A stretch of DNA of 64,000 nt from RGIG529 sp050950425 (GCA_050950425.1 JBMNHO010000002.1:62001-126000); one strand, 5' to 3'. Shown: positions 37,403 to 46,246, numbered from the stretch's first letter. A program made the numbers and translations. Notes: generated from the letters alone by a model not told the origin.

Positions 37403-38281
37403 TTATATTTTTTCGGCAGAGCGCGACCCAAAACGAAAGAGGGCCAAACCGCATAAGATAATGAAACCGCCTAAAATGGTGGGCAAATCAGGGGTTTCTA
37501 GTATCATCAAAAACCCAAACAATGTGGAAAGAAAAGGCGTCAAAAACATATAGTTTGTAACGGCACTTGTCTGCTTGGCCATGGATAGCGCTTTTGCCCA
37601 AAAAACATATCCCATGGCGCTTGGGAAAATGCCCATGAATAAAACCGAGCACAAAGGCAGAAGAGGCGCATGAAACAAAAGGGGGAGCGCCTCCGGCAGA
37701 AAAACCAAGAGAAAAAGCGCGCCTGCAAAAATGCTGTAGGCTGTAGCCTGCAAAGGAGAGTAAGAGCGGGTCAGCCGTCTTTGCAAAAAGCTATAGATGC
37801 TGATCAAAAGAGCGGCGACTATAATCCAGATAACGCCGGCTTCGATGGAAAAGATGCCGTTCCACAAAGTCAAAACAAGCACCCCGCAAAACTCAATGGA
37901 AACGGCGACCCAAGAAAGGGCTTTCATGCGCTCCTTAAACAATAAAACAGCCAGCAGCGCGGTTAGGACGGGGGCCGTTGCAATGAGAACGCTGCTGGTG
38001 GCGGAGGTGAGCGTTTCCAGGCCTTTGTTGAATGCAATCATGTAGAAAAAGAACCCCACTGCACCGGATAAAAGAAAAAGGGGAATGTCCTTATATGCAG
38101 GGGGCGGCAGTTTTTTGTAGATCACCAAAGGAAGCAAAACAAGACTTGCAACCGCATAACGGATCAGGCCCACGGCATTGGCGGGAAAAAAGGTAAGGGC
38201 TACTTTGGTTAACGCGAATCCGCTGGCCCAGAGGGTCACAGTGCAAACCGCATATAAATGCACAGATATAGGTCGGTTCAT
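37403..38281 (-). CDS. EamA/DMT family transporter
   Basis: A 292-residue inner-membrane protein with about ten hydrophobic helices and two EamA repeats. The first begins TLWASGFALTKVAL with LIRYAVASLVLLPLV; the second ends GYVFWAKALSMAKQTSAVTNYMFLTPFLSTLFGFLML-like. The substrate (amino acid, nucleoside or drug) cannot be predicted. The start at 38281 has AGAAGG seven bases upstream; an ATG at 38311 is possible. The upstream region has several stem-loops, described separately. Confidence 0.88.
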   Translation of the reverse strand: MNRPISVHLYAVCTVTLWASGFALTKVALTFFPANAVGLIRYAVASLVLLPLVIYKKLPPPAYKDIPLFLLSGAVGFFFYMIAFNKGLETLTSATSSVLIATAPVLTALLAVLLFKERMKALSWVAVSIEFCGVLVLTLWNGIFSIEAGVIWIIVAALLISIYSFLQRRLTRSYSPLQATAYSIFAGALFLLVFLPEALPLLFHAPLLPLCSVLFMGIFPSAMGYVFWAKALSMAKQTSAVTNYMFLTPFLSTLFGFLMILETPDLPTILGGFIILCGLALFRFGSRSAEKI

Positions 38282-38411
38282 TTGCGGGCCTTCTTTCATA
38301 AAACTTAGCATGTGCCGTCCAATTCTATGCCATCGCCACAGACAAGTCTTTCAAGTCTTTGATATAAAAACGATCTGGTCGGTCTATGGCTGACGATAAC
38401 GCAGACAGAAG

Positions 38412-38644
38412 GGATGCTTGCCAAAACATCAGGCAGAACGAAACAGACAGAGCGTTTGGGAAAAGCCAAAATCCGGTCGCAAACGCTCTGCATCCAGGCA
38501 ACGACTGGAAAGGCGAGCCGTGCAACCCCTTTCCAGCGGATGGCATAGCGCAGCCGCACAATGAAATTGTACGTTCAAAGGGGATTGGGCCCATCTTCAA
38601 CAAGTAATCGGGACAGTTTCCGCAGGGCGAAAATTGTCCCGATT
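38412..38644. repeat. Cluster of three perfect stem-loops, no gene
   Basis: Three hairpins in 233 bases: 38448-38490 (CAGAGCGTTTG, 11 pairs, loop 21, enclosed by GGATG 38412 and CATCC 38491); 38505-38536 (CTGGAAAGG, 9 pairs); 38606-38644 (AATCGGGACA, 10 pairs). None is followed by a T-run on either strand. The stretch 38282-38706 has no ORF I can support. A structured RNA or leader of the EamA gene is possible. Confidence 0.6.
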
Positions 38645-38706
38645 GGCAAAGTGAATACCGCTTCACGCATTGTTTGTCAGCAGGGTCCCATCAGGGGTAG
38701 GATGGA

Positions 38707-39393
38707 TTACTGTACCGTAACCTCAGCGTGCTTCTCTCCAAACTGTTCCATCAGCATTTGGCTGATCTCATCCCGATCTGTTCCTTTTTTCTCCTGCGTC
38801 TTGATGAGTTTATATGCCTGAAACAGCGCGGACGGCCCGATCTCCGAGCTGAAATAGCCAATTCCCTGATTCCATGCAAGCAGTTCGAACACATCATCCA
38901 GCGCGGCGGAGTCCAACCCGTGGATGTATGCTTTCACCAATTCTCTGGAAGCCTGACGCATCCTGCCGGCACCAACCGCATTCGTCAAAGACAGCAAAAG
39001 CCTAATCTCATAAGGCAAGGCGCGCTTATCATCGTTCCATGTGAGATCCCAGAAGTCGACGGCGATTTTGCCGAGGTTTTCGTCAATGATGGGATAGTTC
39101 AAAAGAGCCAGGGGGCGGAAAGGCGCGGCCTGTGCATCTTTTTTCAATTCCACACGGTAAAAGTACACATGAAATTCATGTTCCCCGACCTGTTCCGTAT
39201 GATGTTCAAACCCAAGAGCCTCCAAGGCTCCATAAAGGGGATGTGGCTCAAAGGTTTGAATGATTTTCAGCCCTTCTCCTACTTTTACATTTTCAGCCTG
39301 TTTTTACAACCCAGGGAAAAAGTTTTTTTGCAAATGACGCACATCTACTGTCTTAAACCCGGGAGTCTTTTCTTTCCACAATTCGTAACTCAT
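38707..39393 (-). CDS. DUF2249 plus CMD-like helical protein, interrupted by an in-frame stop
   Basis: Starts at ATG 39393 after AAAGGAA (MSYELWKEK...VDVRHLQKNFFPGL). Codon 30 is TAA (39306-39304), and the same frame then continues without shift: KQAENVKVGEGLKIIQTFEP, ALGFEHHTEQ, EFHVYFYR. That is a DUF2249 domain (TusA-like fold). The C-terminal half (EIRLLLSLTNAVGAGRM...YIHGLDSAALDDVFELL) resembles the helical carboxymuconolactone decarboxylase/AhpD fold but lacks its CxxC pair. Function unknown. The stop may be a base error (TTA to TAA) or real truncation. A promoter and structured leader precede it. Confidence 0.62.
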
Positions 39394-39627
39394 GACAAGT
39401 TCCTTTCTTTTGTATGATAATACTATTCAGATCCGCTTTCTTTTATGAAACTGAAAACCCCTTGCCGCGGCGGATGCAGGCATTTTCTTCCGGCGATTCC
39501 CATATGAAGGGGTTTCCTATACGGGTTTGACCCCGCTTTTTTGGCTTACCCTGCCCAGCTACGCATCCACAGGCCGCTGGGTACAGGGGGATTTTTCAAG
39601 TGGATTAGTCTTAGGCAATTTGATTCA
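39394..39627 (-). promoter_or_regulatory. Structured leader of the DUF2249 gene (candidate cis-acting RNA)
   Basis: About 228 nt lie between the predicted transcription start and the ATG. On the minus strand GCGGC-(4-base bulge)-GGATGC pairs with GCATCCGCCGC (39577-39563 with 39477-39467) and encloses about 85 nt rich in GGG/CCC blocks. AAACCCCTT and AAGGGGTTT could form a competing helix. No known riboswitch consensus was matched. Confidence 0.45.
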
Positions 39628-39656
39628 AGTATAAGGACAAACAGCGCCATTGTCAA
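39628..39656 (-). promoter_or_regulatory. Promoter of the DUF2249 gene
   Basis: On the minus strand a perfect TTGACA (39656-39651) and TATACT (39633-39628) with a 17-base spacer. This is among the best promoters in the window. Confidence 0.72.
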
Positions 39657-40081
39657 TAGCCAAGGAAGCACATGTTATCCCTGTCCCACTGCCGTAAAAA
39701 AGGGTTGAAACGACTCTTTGGTTCATCCTAGAAATTCATTTTAAAGACTCTTGGCAAAGTTCCCGTTGTCTGCCCAAAAGGAAAGACCTTGAGAAAAAGC
39801 CTGAACCTGCCCGAGAAGCACATTGACAACAGAAAAAAGAAGGAAAGCGCAGGTTAAGCTCCACAAAAGAGACAAGATATGGTAAAATGAAAAAAATCGA
39901 ATTTCGACGGAATAAGGCAGCAACCCCCTGATCATTTGGTTCGCAGCCGAGGCTGCGCCAAACGGAGGGAAACATTCAATGCTGGCTTTGGCATAAAGCG
40001 CCGCGTCGGGGCAAATGCAGGCAGCCTTTCGCATTGCACAAAACCACCGCCGCAAATATGTCTGTTAAGGGAGACCAGCAC
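39657..40081. other. Gene-poor stretch upstream of the c-di-GMP pair
   Basis: No ORF here shows family features or a convincing start. A compact hairpin lies at 39935-39962 (TTTGG-TT-CGCAGC, tetraloop CGAG, GCTGCG-CCAAA). TAAAAT at about 39887 could be a -10 element for the downstream phosphodiesterase gene, with only a weak -35. The sequence does not match the c-di-GMP-I riboswitch core. Confidence 0.4.
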
Positions 40082-42382
40082 ATGATGAAGCAGGACAAGC
40101 TGAAAAAGGTGGATATCAAATCCTTTTTGATATCAGTTGCCATTTTGTTTGTGACATTCGCTGTGGTTACGCTTTTAAGCGTGAAAGATTATATTGAGGA
40201 GACGTATGCCACAATTGAAAAATATTCTTTGGGGCTTGCGGACAGCTATACCAGAAGAATCAGCAATTCCAATGCGGCAACGGAGGTTATCACAGAACTG
40301 GTCGAAAAAAAACTGCTGGCAACGGGTGAAATTATGCTGCAGCTGGATGACAGAATTAAATCTGCAGATTTAACGGCAACAGCGGAAAGATATGCTTTAA
40401 ATGAGATCAATATTTACAATAAATCTGGTGAAGTTATCAATAGCACGACAACAAGCTTGATTGGGTGGAAAACATACGAGGGGCATCCGGTGCACAATTT
40501 TATAATAAGCGCACAAGAATCGTTCACAGAAGACACCAGAATAAACGTGGTGTCAGGAGGCCTTTATAAATATGCGTATGTAAAAAGGAAAGATGGTTCT
40601 GTTGTTCAAATCGGTATTTTAGCAGAACAGATCAACACATTCCTGGAGAGCTTTTCCATTCAGAGATTGATTGATGATTTTATAGAAAGTGACCTCGTAG
40701 AAAACATCTTTTTTACAGATAGTAAATACAATCTGGTTGCCAGCGGAACAAAAGAACATGCAGCAATCTCTTTTGACGCTGAGGACATCCATGACCATTT
40801 TATGGCGAATGAAGCCAAAGTCGGAAAAAATTTCGCAAAAAACGGAAAACTGCATGTTTGCGCTCCTGTTTTTTACGCTGGTGAGAAGCTTGGCACGCTG
40901 ACGGTCGTTTGGTCCTCCAAACTGATAATCACCGAGACGAACCGAATCATCATAGAAAGTATCTATCGGTTTTTAATCATCACCTTGCTATTGTGCGGTG
41001 TTTTATTTTATGCGTATCGCAAAAGAAAGTTAAGCGTTGAGGTGGCTTTTTATGATGGTCTTACCGGGCTTCCAAATGACAATTACCTCAAAGAGTACTT
41101 GTCGCATAAAATCAAAAACTGCGTTCATGATAAAACGGCTGTTTTGCTGCTGAACCTGTCTAATTTTAACCTTGTCAATCTAACGCATGGCTTTGATTAT
41201 GGGGATACTGTTCTTCAACAGGTTGTAAAAATATATTCCAATCATCTTTCTTCTAAGGACATGCTGTTTCGGATGGATGCCGACAAATTTGTTATGGTTA
41301 TGAACCGCTATGATAACATTTTGGAACTCAAGAACCGCTCCAAACGAATACTGGAAGACTTTAAAAACCCGGCTATCAACACACACAGGCACGCATATCT
41401 GAGTTTAAAAATTGTCATATATGAGCTTCATGATCCGCATTTTTCTGTGGGGCGCGTTCTCCATGACGCCTCTCTTGGCATGGGCACGTTTAAAAGCAAC
41501 GCATCCAAGGATACCGTTGTATTTGCCCACAGCATGAGAAATGCCCTACTGCGCGAGGAAGCAATCGAAAAAACCTTGATTTCGATCATTGCGGGAGAGC
41601 ATAAAGACCGGCTGCATATGCACTACCAGCCTTTGCTTGGCGTTCAGTCAAACAAGATTCTTGGCTTTGAAGCATTGGCTAGACTGACCATTTCTGGTAT
41701 CGGGCAGGTGTCTCCCGCTGAGTTTATCGACATTGCTGAAAGGCGCAATCTAATCTTTCCCTTGGGGAACGTTATTTTAAAGGAATCTTCCGAGTTTCTT
41801 CGGCAGCTCAAAGACTCGGGGCATACGGATGCCTTTGTATCGATCAATATTTCGGGGCTGCAATTATTACGGGATGAATTCCTTAATACTGTTAAAAAAC
41901 TCATGAATATTCCCTTTGAAGACGGGAGGAACCTGGTTTTCGAGATAACCGAATCTGTCTTGGTGGATAACTTTGAAATAACGAACAAAAACTTAAAGGA
42001 GCTAAGAAAGCTTGGCATATTGATTGCTTTGGATGATTTTGGGACAGGTTATTCCTCGTTGGCGGAACTTCGCAACATGGATATCGATATTTTAAAGATT
42101 GACCGCGCCTTTGTTGATAAAATAGGCCAGAACGATCTCCTTATTACGCAGGATATCATTGCCATGGCGCACAAGCTGGATTTAAAGGTTGTTGCTGAAG
42201 GCGTGGAAAGTGAGTTGCAAATGAGCTACTTGACAGCGCATGGCTGTGATGTCATCCAAGGCTATTATATTAGCAAGCCCTTATCTGGCCACGATGCCAT
42301 AGCTTTTTTAAAGCGGCACAAGGCCAAAAAAACTCAAAATAAATTGTCGACCATATCGAGGGGCGGAAGGGAAGGAGAATAG
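40082..42382 (+). CDS. Membrane c-di-GMP phosphodiesterase (degenerate GGDEF-EAL)
   Basis: A 766-residue sensor enzyme. Membrane helices lie near residues 13-33 and 295-318, with a probable extracellular sensor domain between. The GGDEF domain (about 323-480) is degenerate: the signature is RMDADKFVM, so it should not make c-di-GMP. The EAL domain (about 500-750) looks active: GFEALARL, FEITESVL, DDFGTGYSSLAEL with ILKIDRAFV, EGVES and QGYYISKPL. The ATG at 40082 follows AAGGGAG. It lies three bases before a diguanylate cyclase gene and is AT-richer than nearby core genes. Confidence 0.88.
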   Translation: MMKQDKLKKVDIKSFLISVAILFVTFAVVTLLSVKDYIEETYATIEKYSLGLADSYTRRISNSNAATEVITELVEKKLLATGEIMLQLDDRIKSADLTATAERYALNEINIYNKSGEVINSTTTSLIGWKTYEGHPVHNFIISAQESFTEDTRINVVSGGLYKYAYVKRKDGSVVQIGILAEQINTFLESFSIQRLIDDFIESDLVENIFFTDSKYNLVASGTKEHAAISFDAEDIHDHFMANEAKVGKNFAKNGKLHVCAPVFYAGEKLGTLTVVWSSKLIITETNRIIIESIYRFLIITLLLCGVLFYAYRKRKLSVEVAFYDGLTGLPNDNYLKEYLSHKIKNCVHDKTAVLLLNLSNFNLVNLTHGFDYGDTVLQQVVKIYSNHLSSKDMLFRMDADKFVMVMNRYDNILELKNRSKRILEDFKNPAINTHRHAYLSLKIVIYELHDPHFSVGRVLHDASLGMGTFKSNASKDTVVFAHSMRNALLREEAIEKTLISIIAGEHKDRLHMHYQPLLGVQSNKILGFEALARLTISGIGQVSPAEFIDIAERRNLIFPLGNVILKESSEFLRQLKDSGHTDAFVSINISGLQLLRDEFLNTVKKLMNIPFEDGRNLVFEITESVLVDNFEITNKNLKELRKLGILIALDDFGTGYSSLAELRNMDIDILKIDRAFVDKIGQNDLLITQDIIAMAHKLDLKVVAEGVESELQMSYLTAHGCDVIQGYYISKPLSGHDAIAFLKRHKAKKTQNKLSTISRGGREGE

Positions 42383-42385
42383 TCA

Positions 42386-44347
42386 ATGAAAAAGGTACGC
42401 AAGATCTTTGTTTTTGTAAGCCTGATTAGCGCTGTTCTCATCCTTTTGGCGTTTGGCGTCTTTATGAGAAATACAAATAACTTCTTTTCGGACTATTACA
42501 ACCAGCAGCTGGACGATTGCAGCAGTATATTCAGGAAGGCCATTGAAATGGCAGAGGACTACACAGAGATATATGAACACGCGTTGGCTGATGACCTGTA
42601 TCATAAACTATCTGTAATAAGCCAAGAGATGGAAGGCACCCCCATTGACAAAGTCGACACGAAAAAACTGGAGGGTTTAAGCGAGGAATATGGTTTATTT
42701 GGTATAGCCATATTTGCCAAAGAACCCGATGGCATTTTTATTTATAATTCAACTGTTCCGGGAGAAATCGGGAAAAGAACAAAAGAATGGGGGTACTGGA
42801 ACGAGGCATTTGAAAGCCTGTTCGCCGGGGAAAAACCTGTTGTTCAAGAAGGACATTATTACGAGCATTACTGGATCGGCCCGCGAAGTAAATCACATTT
42901 TGAGCCTGGTTACTTTCGGTATGCATATTATTATAATGCGCAGCAGAACTACTTAATCAATGCTGTTATGCGAGACAACCGTGCATATGGAGACAATGTT
43001 ATCAATATGCTGGACGACTTCTTTGACCATTTAGACAAGGAAATCAGCTACATAGAAGCTGTCTCGCTGATTGATCTTTCGGCGTGGGAGAAAGCTTACT
43101 ATAACGATTATAAAAACCCTGAGGCCCCCGTCTTTCTTTACGGAAACTTTGATAAGGATATTCTGGTGCATTGCGGGCTTACGCCGGAAGACTTATATTC
43201 GATCGACTACAATCAAAGCATGACCTTTCAATACGAAGGGAAGAGCAAAACACTTTTTATGGTATCAGCGAGCGGAAAAGAGCATCCATACCTCATCGCT
43301 ATTTTACTTGACGACCAGCAAGCAAAAGGCTTCATCCAACATACCCTTTCGGCCTACATAACATTGCTCCTATTTACATTGGCGATACTGGTTGTTGGGA
43401 TCTACTATATAGTCATCCGGTATAAATCCCTGCTAACCTTCCAAGTGGAGCGAAATGAAGAAGTCGAGCGCTTCACAAAAGATATTGCGGCGCTTCCCGA
43501 GATTGCTTATAAGTGCAAGCTTCAAGAGGGCGAGCTGCTGCTCACCTATAATTACGGCAGGTCTATGCATGAAGAACATAAAATTCCATTGGAATCCATT
43601 TACCGTCCGATGAAAGAAATCTATTCAGCCGAGTATGTGGAAGCGTTTCGGGCGTTGGTAGAACCTGTGTTCGCGGGAGAAGCCAAGCGATTTGAGATCG
43701 CCTATCATGATGGCCTTTATGAACATTTTACGAGTCCTATTGTAGGAAAGGACGGTAGTGTAACGGAAATTATCGGCATTGCCAATAACATTACAGATAG
43801 AAAACTGCAAGAAGAGGAAGCAAAATATTATGCTTCCCATGACCACTTAACCGGCCTTGTTAACCGCAGGGTGTTTGAAGACACGGTGCATCATCAAACA
43901 AACAAGGATCCAGACGGTCGGTATGCCATGATGCTCATCGATTTAGACGGATTTAAAAGCGTAAACGATCGTTTCGGTCATCTGGCCGGTGATGCAGTGC
44001 TCAAACAGGCGGCAAGCCGCATAAAAAATGCAATTACCACAAGAGCTGCCGCTGCGGTCGTCGCCCGCATGGGCGGAGATGAGTTTTCAGCGTATATTCC
44101 TTATACACTGATACAAGAAGTTATAGACATCGCAAACGATACCATTGCTTCCATTTCAGAGCCTTACACACTTCCGGATGGATCGACTCGCCTTGGCGCG
44201 AGCATTGGTGTTTCTTTGTATCCTGCAGATTCTTTCGCTTATGGGCAGCTGCTCCATTATGCGGATATCGCAATGTACCAGGCAAAAATGGTTGAGGGCG
44301 GAAGCCAACGGTTCTTTTCCAAATCGATGTGTACGGAAGATACATGA
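42386..44347 (+). CDS. Membrane diguanylate cyclase with PAS-like domain
   Basis: A 653-residue protein: a membrane helix (7-27), a large extracytoplasmic sensor (about 30-320), a second helix (about 321-347), a PAS-like module (about 360-475, ending IIGIANNITDRKLQEEE) and a C-terminal GGDEF domain with intact RMGGDEFSAYI and DLDGFKSVND. No RxxD inhibitory site is seen before the signature, so product inhibition is unlikely. The three-base gap from the phosphodiesterase gene suggests co-expression of opposing activities. Confidence 0.9.
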   Translation: MKKVRKIFVFVSLISAVLILLAFGVFMRNTNNFFSDYYNQQLDDCSSIFRKAIEMAEDYTEIYEHALADDLYHKLSVISQEMEGTPIDKVDTKKLEGLSEEYGLFGIAIFAKEPDGIFIYNSTVPGEIGKRTKEWGYWNEAFESLFAGEKPVVQEGHYYEHYWIGPRSKSHFEPGYFRYAYYYNAQQNYLINAVMRDNRAYGDNVINMLDDFFDHLDKEISYIEAVSLIDLSAWEKAYYNDYKNPEAPVFLYGNFDKDILVHCGLTPEDLYSIDYNQSMTFQYEGKSKTLFMVSASGKEHPYLIAILLDDQQAKGFIQHTLSAYITLLLFTLAILVVGIYYIVIRYKSLLTFQVERNEEVERFTKDIAALPEIAYKCKLQEGELLLTYNYGRSMHEEHKIPLESIYRPMKEIYSAEYVEAFRALVEPVFAGEAKRFEIAYHDGLYEHFTSPIVGKDGSVTEIIGIANNITDRKLQEEEAKYYASHDHLTGLVNRRVFEDTVHHQTNKDPDGRYAMMLIDLDGFKSVNDRFGHLAGDAVLKQAASRIKNAITTRAAAAVVARMGGDEFSAYIPYTLIQEVIDIANDTIASISEPYTLPDGSTRLGASIGVSLYPADSFAYGQLLHYADIAMYQAKMVEGGSQRFFSKSMCTEDT

Positions 44348-44414
44348 TAAAGCCACCGCAGGCAACGGGAGCGCCCCGCCATCAACAGAATAGAAAATGG
44401 ATTGTCCATCATCT

Positions 44415-44990
44415 TCAACATCCCCTGAAACTGCATTCTAAAATGTGGTCGTTTATTATGCCGATTGCCTGCAAATAAGAGTAGATTATCGTGCTGCCGA
44501 CAAACTTGAACCCGCGCTTCTTCATATCGCGGCTTATGCGGTCAGACAGCCCCGTTTTTGCCGGAACTTCCGACATTTGCGTCCATTCGTTGACGATCTG
44601 CTTGCCGTTCACGTAACCCCAAATATACTTGTTTAGTGAGCCTAATTTCAGCACAGCTTGTGCGTTGGTCACGACAGAGCGGATTTTCAATCGATTGCGA
44701 ACAATGCCCGAATTTGCAAGCAATTCTGCAATTTTATCCTCGCCATATCCGGCGATCTTTTCAATGTCCCATTGATCAAATGCCGCGCGGTAATTATCTC
44801 GCTTATGAAGAATTGTCGCCCAGGATAGCCCTGCCTGCGCACCTTCAAGTGTAAGCATTTCAAAGAGCTTCCGCTCATCATGGCAGGGCTTGCCCCATTC
44901 AGTATCGTGATACGCAAGCATAAGCGGGTCGTTACCCTTACAGGCCGCCCGCGCTTCGCTCCATGGGCAACGGATTATTTTATCAGTCAT
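44415..44990 (-). CDS. tag: DNA-3-methyladenine glycosylase I
   Basis: A 191-residue base-excision enzyme removing 3-methyladenine. It begins with the zinc-site motif RCPWSEA, then AYHDTEWGKPCHDERKLFEML, the catalytic LEGAQAGLSWATIL, and the C-terminal KKRGFKFVGSTIIYSYLQAIG. The start at 44990 is chosen because the family begins near there; an upstream ATG adds nine unconserved residues. Confidence 0.93.
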   Translation of the reverse strand: MTDKIIRCPWSEARAACKGNDPLMLAYHDTEWGKPCHDERKLFEMLTLEGAQAGLSWATILHKRDNYRAAFDQWDIEKIAGYGEDKIAELLANSGIVRNRLKIRSVVTNAQAVLKLGSLNKYIWGYVNGKQIVNEWTQMSEVPAKTGLSDRISRDMKKRGFKFVGSTIIYSYLQAIGIINDHILECSFRGC

Positions 44991-45162
44991 TTTATCCAAA
45001 CACCTCACATGTCGCAATCAGGCGAAGCATCGTCTCCTCGCCGAAAATTTGACCGCACTACTTACGAAAATTTACCTGTTCACCGTTACCACGCAGTAAA
45101 TCCTCTGCCAAAGGCGGAGGGAAACACCATGTTCCGCTAGGTCTGTCGTAACGAGTGGGTAC

Positions 45163-45360
45163 TCACCAACCCCAATGCCAAGTACAGGGTCTAATTAAGA
45201 TTTGCGTATTGGACGCATTGACAATATCAAATTTGGAGTTATACAAAACCGCTCCATCTGCATCAACCTTAAAGACGGACTTACCTCCGTCTTTTTTGGC
45301 GCTTTCAATGATTAGGTTTTCGCCGGCCAATAACGTACCTACACTAGATGGCGCAGATAT
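45163..45360 (-). pseudogene. Fragment of a possible phage structural protein
   Basis: A frame without a start codon encodes KISAPSSVGTLLAGENLII, then VFKVDADGAVLYNSKFDIVN and ASNTQILIRPC before the stop. This has the look of a phage tail/baseplate-type beta-rich segment but is only about 65 residues. It lies just after the small membrane gene. Treated as a remnant. Confidence 0.3.
45271..45297 (+). terminator. Terminator-like hairpin
   Basis: AAAGACGGA/TCCGTCTTT with a six-base loop, followed by three more T on the plus strand. It lies inside the phage-like remnant, and no plus-strand gene precedes it closely, so its role is unclear. Confidence 0.4.
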
Positions 45361-45362
45361 TT

Positions 45363-45527
45363 TTAATAGGTATTGGCTTTTGCAAGAGAAAATATAAGTA
45401 CAATCCCAGCCAAGATCAATATCCACATAATGGAATGCGCAACCAGATACCCATTCGATTTGAAATAGTCCAATTTATCAATAATCCATACAGCGATGAG
45501 AAGGACAAAGAGTAAAACAAAGCCCAT
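45363..45527 (-). CDS. Small two-helix membrane protein
   Basis: A 54-residue protein with an ATG at 45527 preceded by AGAGGGAT. It reads MGFVLLFVLLIAVWIIDKLD, a short hydrophilic stretch, then a second hydrophobic span (IMWILILAGIVLIFSLAKA). Two membrane helices are likely. No family is recognised; small proteins of this kind can be holin-like, but there is no direct evidence. Confidence 0.5.
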   Translation of the reverse strand: MGFVLLFVLLIAVWIIDKLDYFKSNGYLVAHSIMWILILAGIVLIFSLAKANTY

Positions 45528-45931
45528 AATATATCCCTCTTATTTATGACAACCATTGAGCAAATCAGATATTAAATAATAAATATTCTATTCTCCTGTT
45601 CATTTCAAACGTTGAACTGCAACACTTGAAATTATTACATATTAAGCAATGGCTCAATTTTGCTTGGAGACTCCACCAAAAACAAATCAAGCAGAAGGAA
45701 CTTGCAATTTATCCCCAATGTATCAAGCCAGTTGTTTTAGGATTTCAACGACAAACCGATATGCACATTTAATGACACAAAGCACCCAAAACATGGCGGC
45801 TTCTGTTAGCAATATTTTATTTACAGACAGCAAGGTCACTAAACAGGGATCAGACGCAAACAATAACACAAATGAGAAAAGGCCCGAAAACCACAAAATA
45901 TCGTGACAATCGAAGCCTTTTCCACTACATA
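45528..45931. other. AT-rich stretch between the small membrane gene and tRNA-Leu
   Basis: No convincing gene. A minus-strand frame ending at 45723 encodes about 57 hydrophobic residues (LWFSGLFSFVLLFASDPC..., then AAMFWVLCVIKCAYRFVV) from a TTG at 45896. It has no good ribosome binding site and may be a decayed membrane gene. Confidence 0.35.
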
Positions 45932-46015
45932 TGGTGCGAGTGACGGGACTTGAACCCGTACGCCATAGACACACGCCCCTCAAACGTGCCTGTCTACCAG
46001 TTCCAGCACACTCGC
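45932..46015 (-). tRNA. tRNA-Leu (anticodon GAG)
   Basis: An 84-nt class II tRNA on the minus strand. The acceptor stem is GCGAGTG/CACTCGC with discriminator A and encoded CCA. The anticodon loop TTGAGGG on a CACGT/GCGTG stem gives anticodon GAG. A variable arm and the T-loop GGTTCAAGTCC are present. A promoter lies 32 bases upstream. Confidence 0.93.
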
Positions 46016-46046
46016 ATATCTGCACAGGAACAAACGTTGCTTGATT

Positions 46047-46074
46047 ATTATAGCATAGAAACGAAGTTTGTCAA
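46047..46074 (-). promoter_or_regulatory. tRNA-Leu promoter
   Basis: On the minus strand TTGACA (46074-46069) and TATAAT (46052-46047) with a 16-base spacer. Confidence 0.75.
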
Positions 46075-46246
46075 CAGAAAAAAGCAAGCTGAATGGGAAG
46101 ACCTGCAGAAAGTTAGCGATTGTCAGAAAGGGAGAATCGTTGTATAATAAACATATTATGATATCATTTCTACGGAGCTGTTAAGACAGAGAAACAAGGG
46201 CTGTATCGCATGGAATGAAACGGAAGAGAAGGAGACGGGATCTGGA

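Noticed and set aside
38305..38666. Overlapping ORFs on both strands in the stem-loop region
   Set aside because: None has a ribosome binding site or recognisable motif, and the inverted repeats explain the matching frames on both strands.
39890..40030. Possible c-di-GMP riboswitch before the phosphodiesterase gene
   Set aside because: GGGGCAAATGC and nearby hairpins recall the c-di-GMP-I aptamer, but the core GACGCAAAGCC and the matching receptor loop are absent, so I do not call it.
45932..46015. Attachment-site duplication of tRNA-Leu
   Set aside because: The tRNA 3' end was searched by eye in the flanking AT-rich regions; no second copy was found. A similar GCGAGTGACG at about 13056 is part of the J-domain gene.
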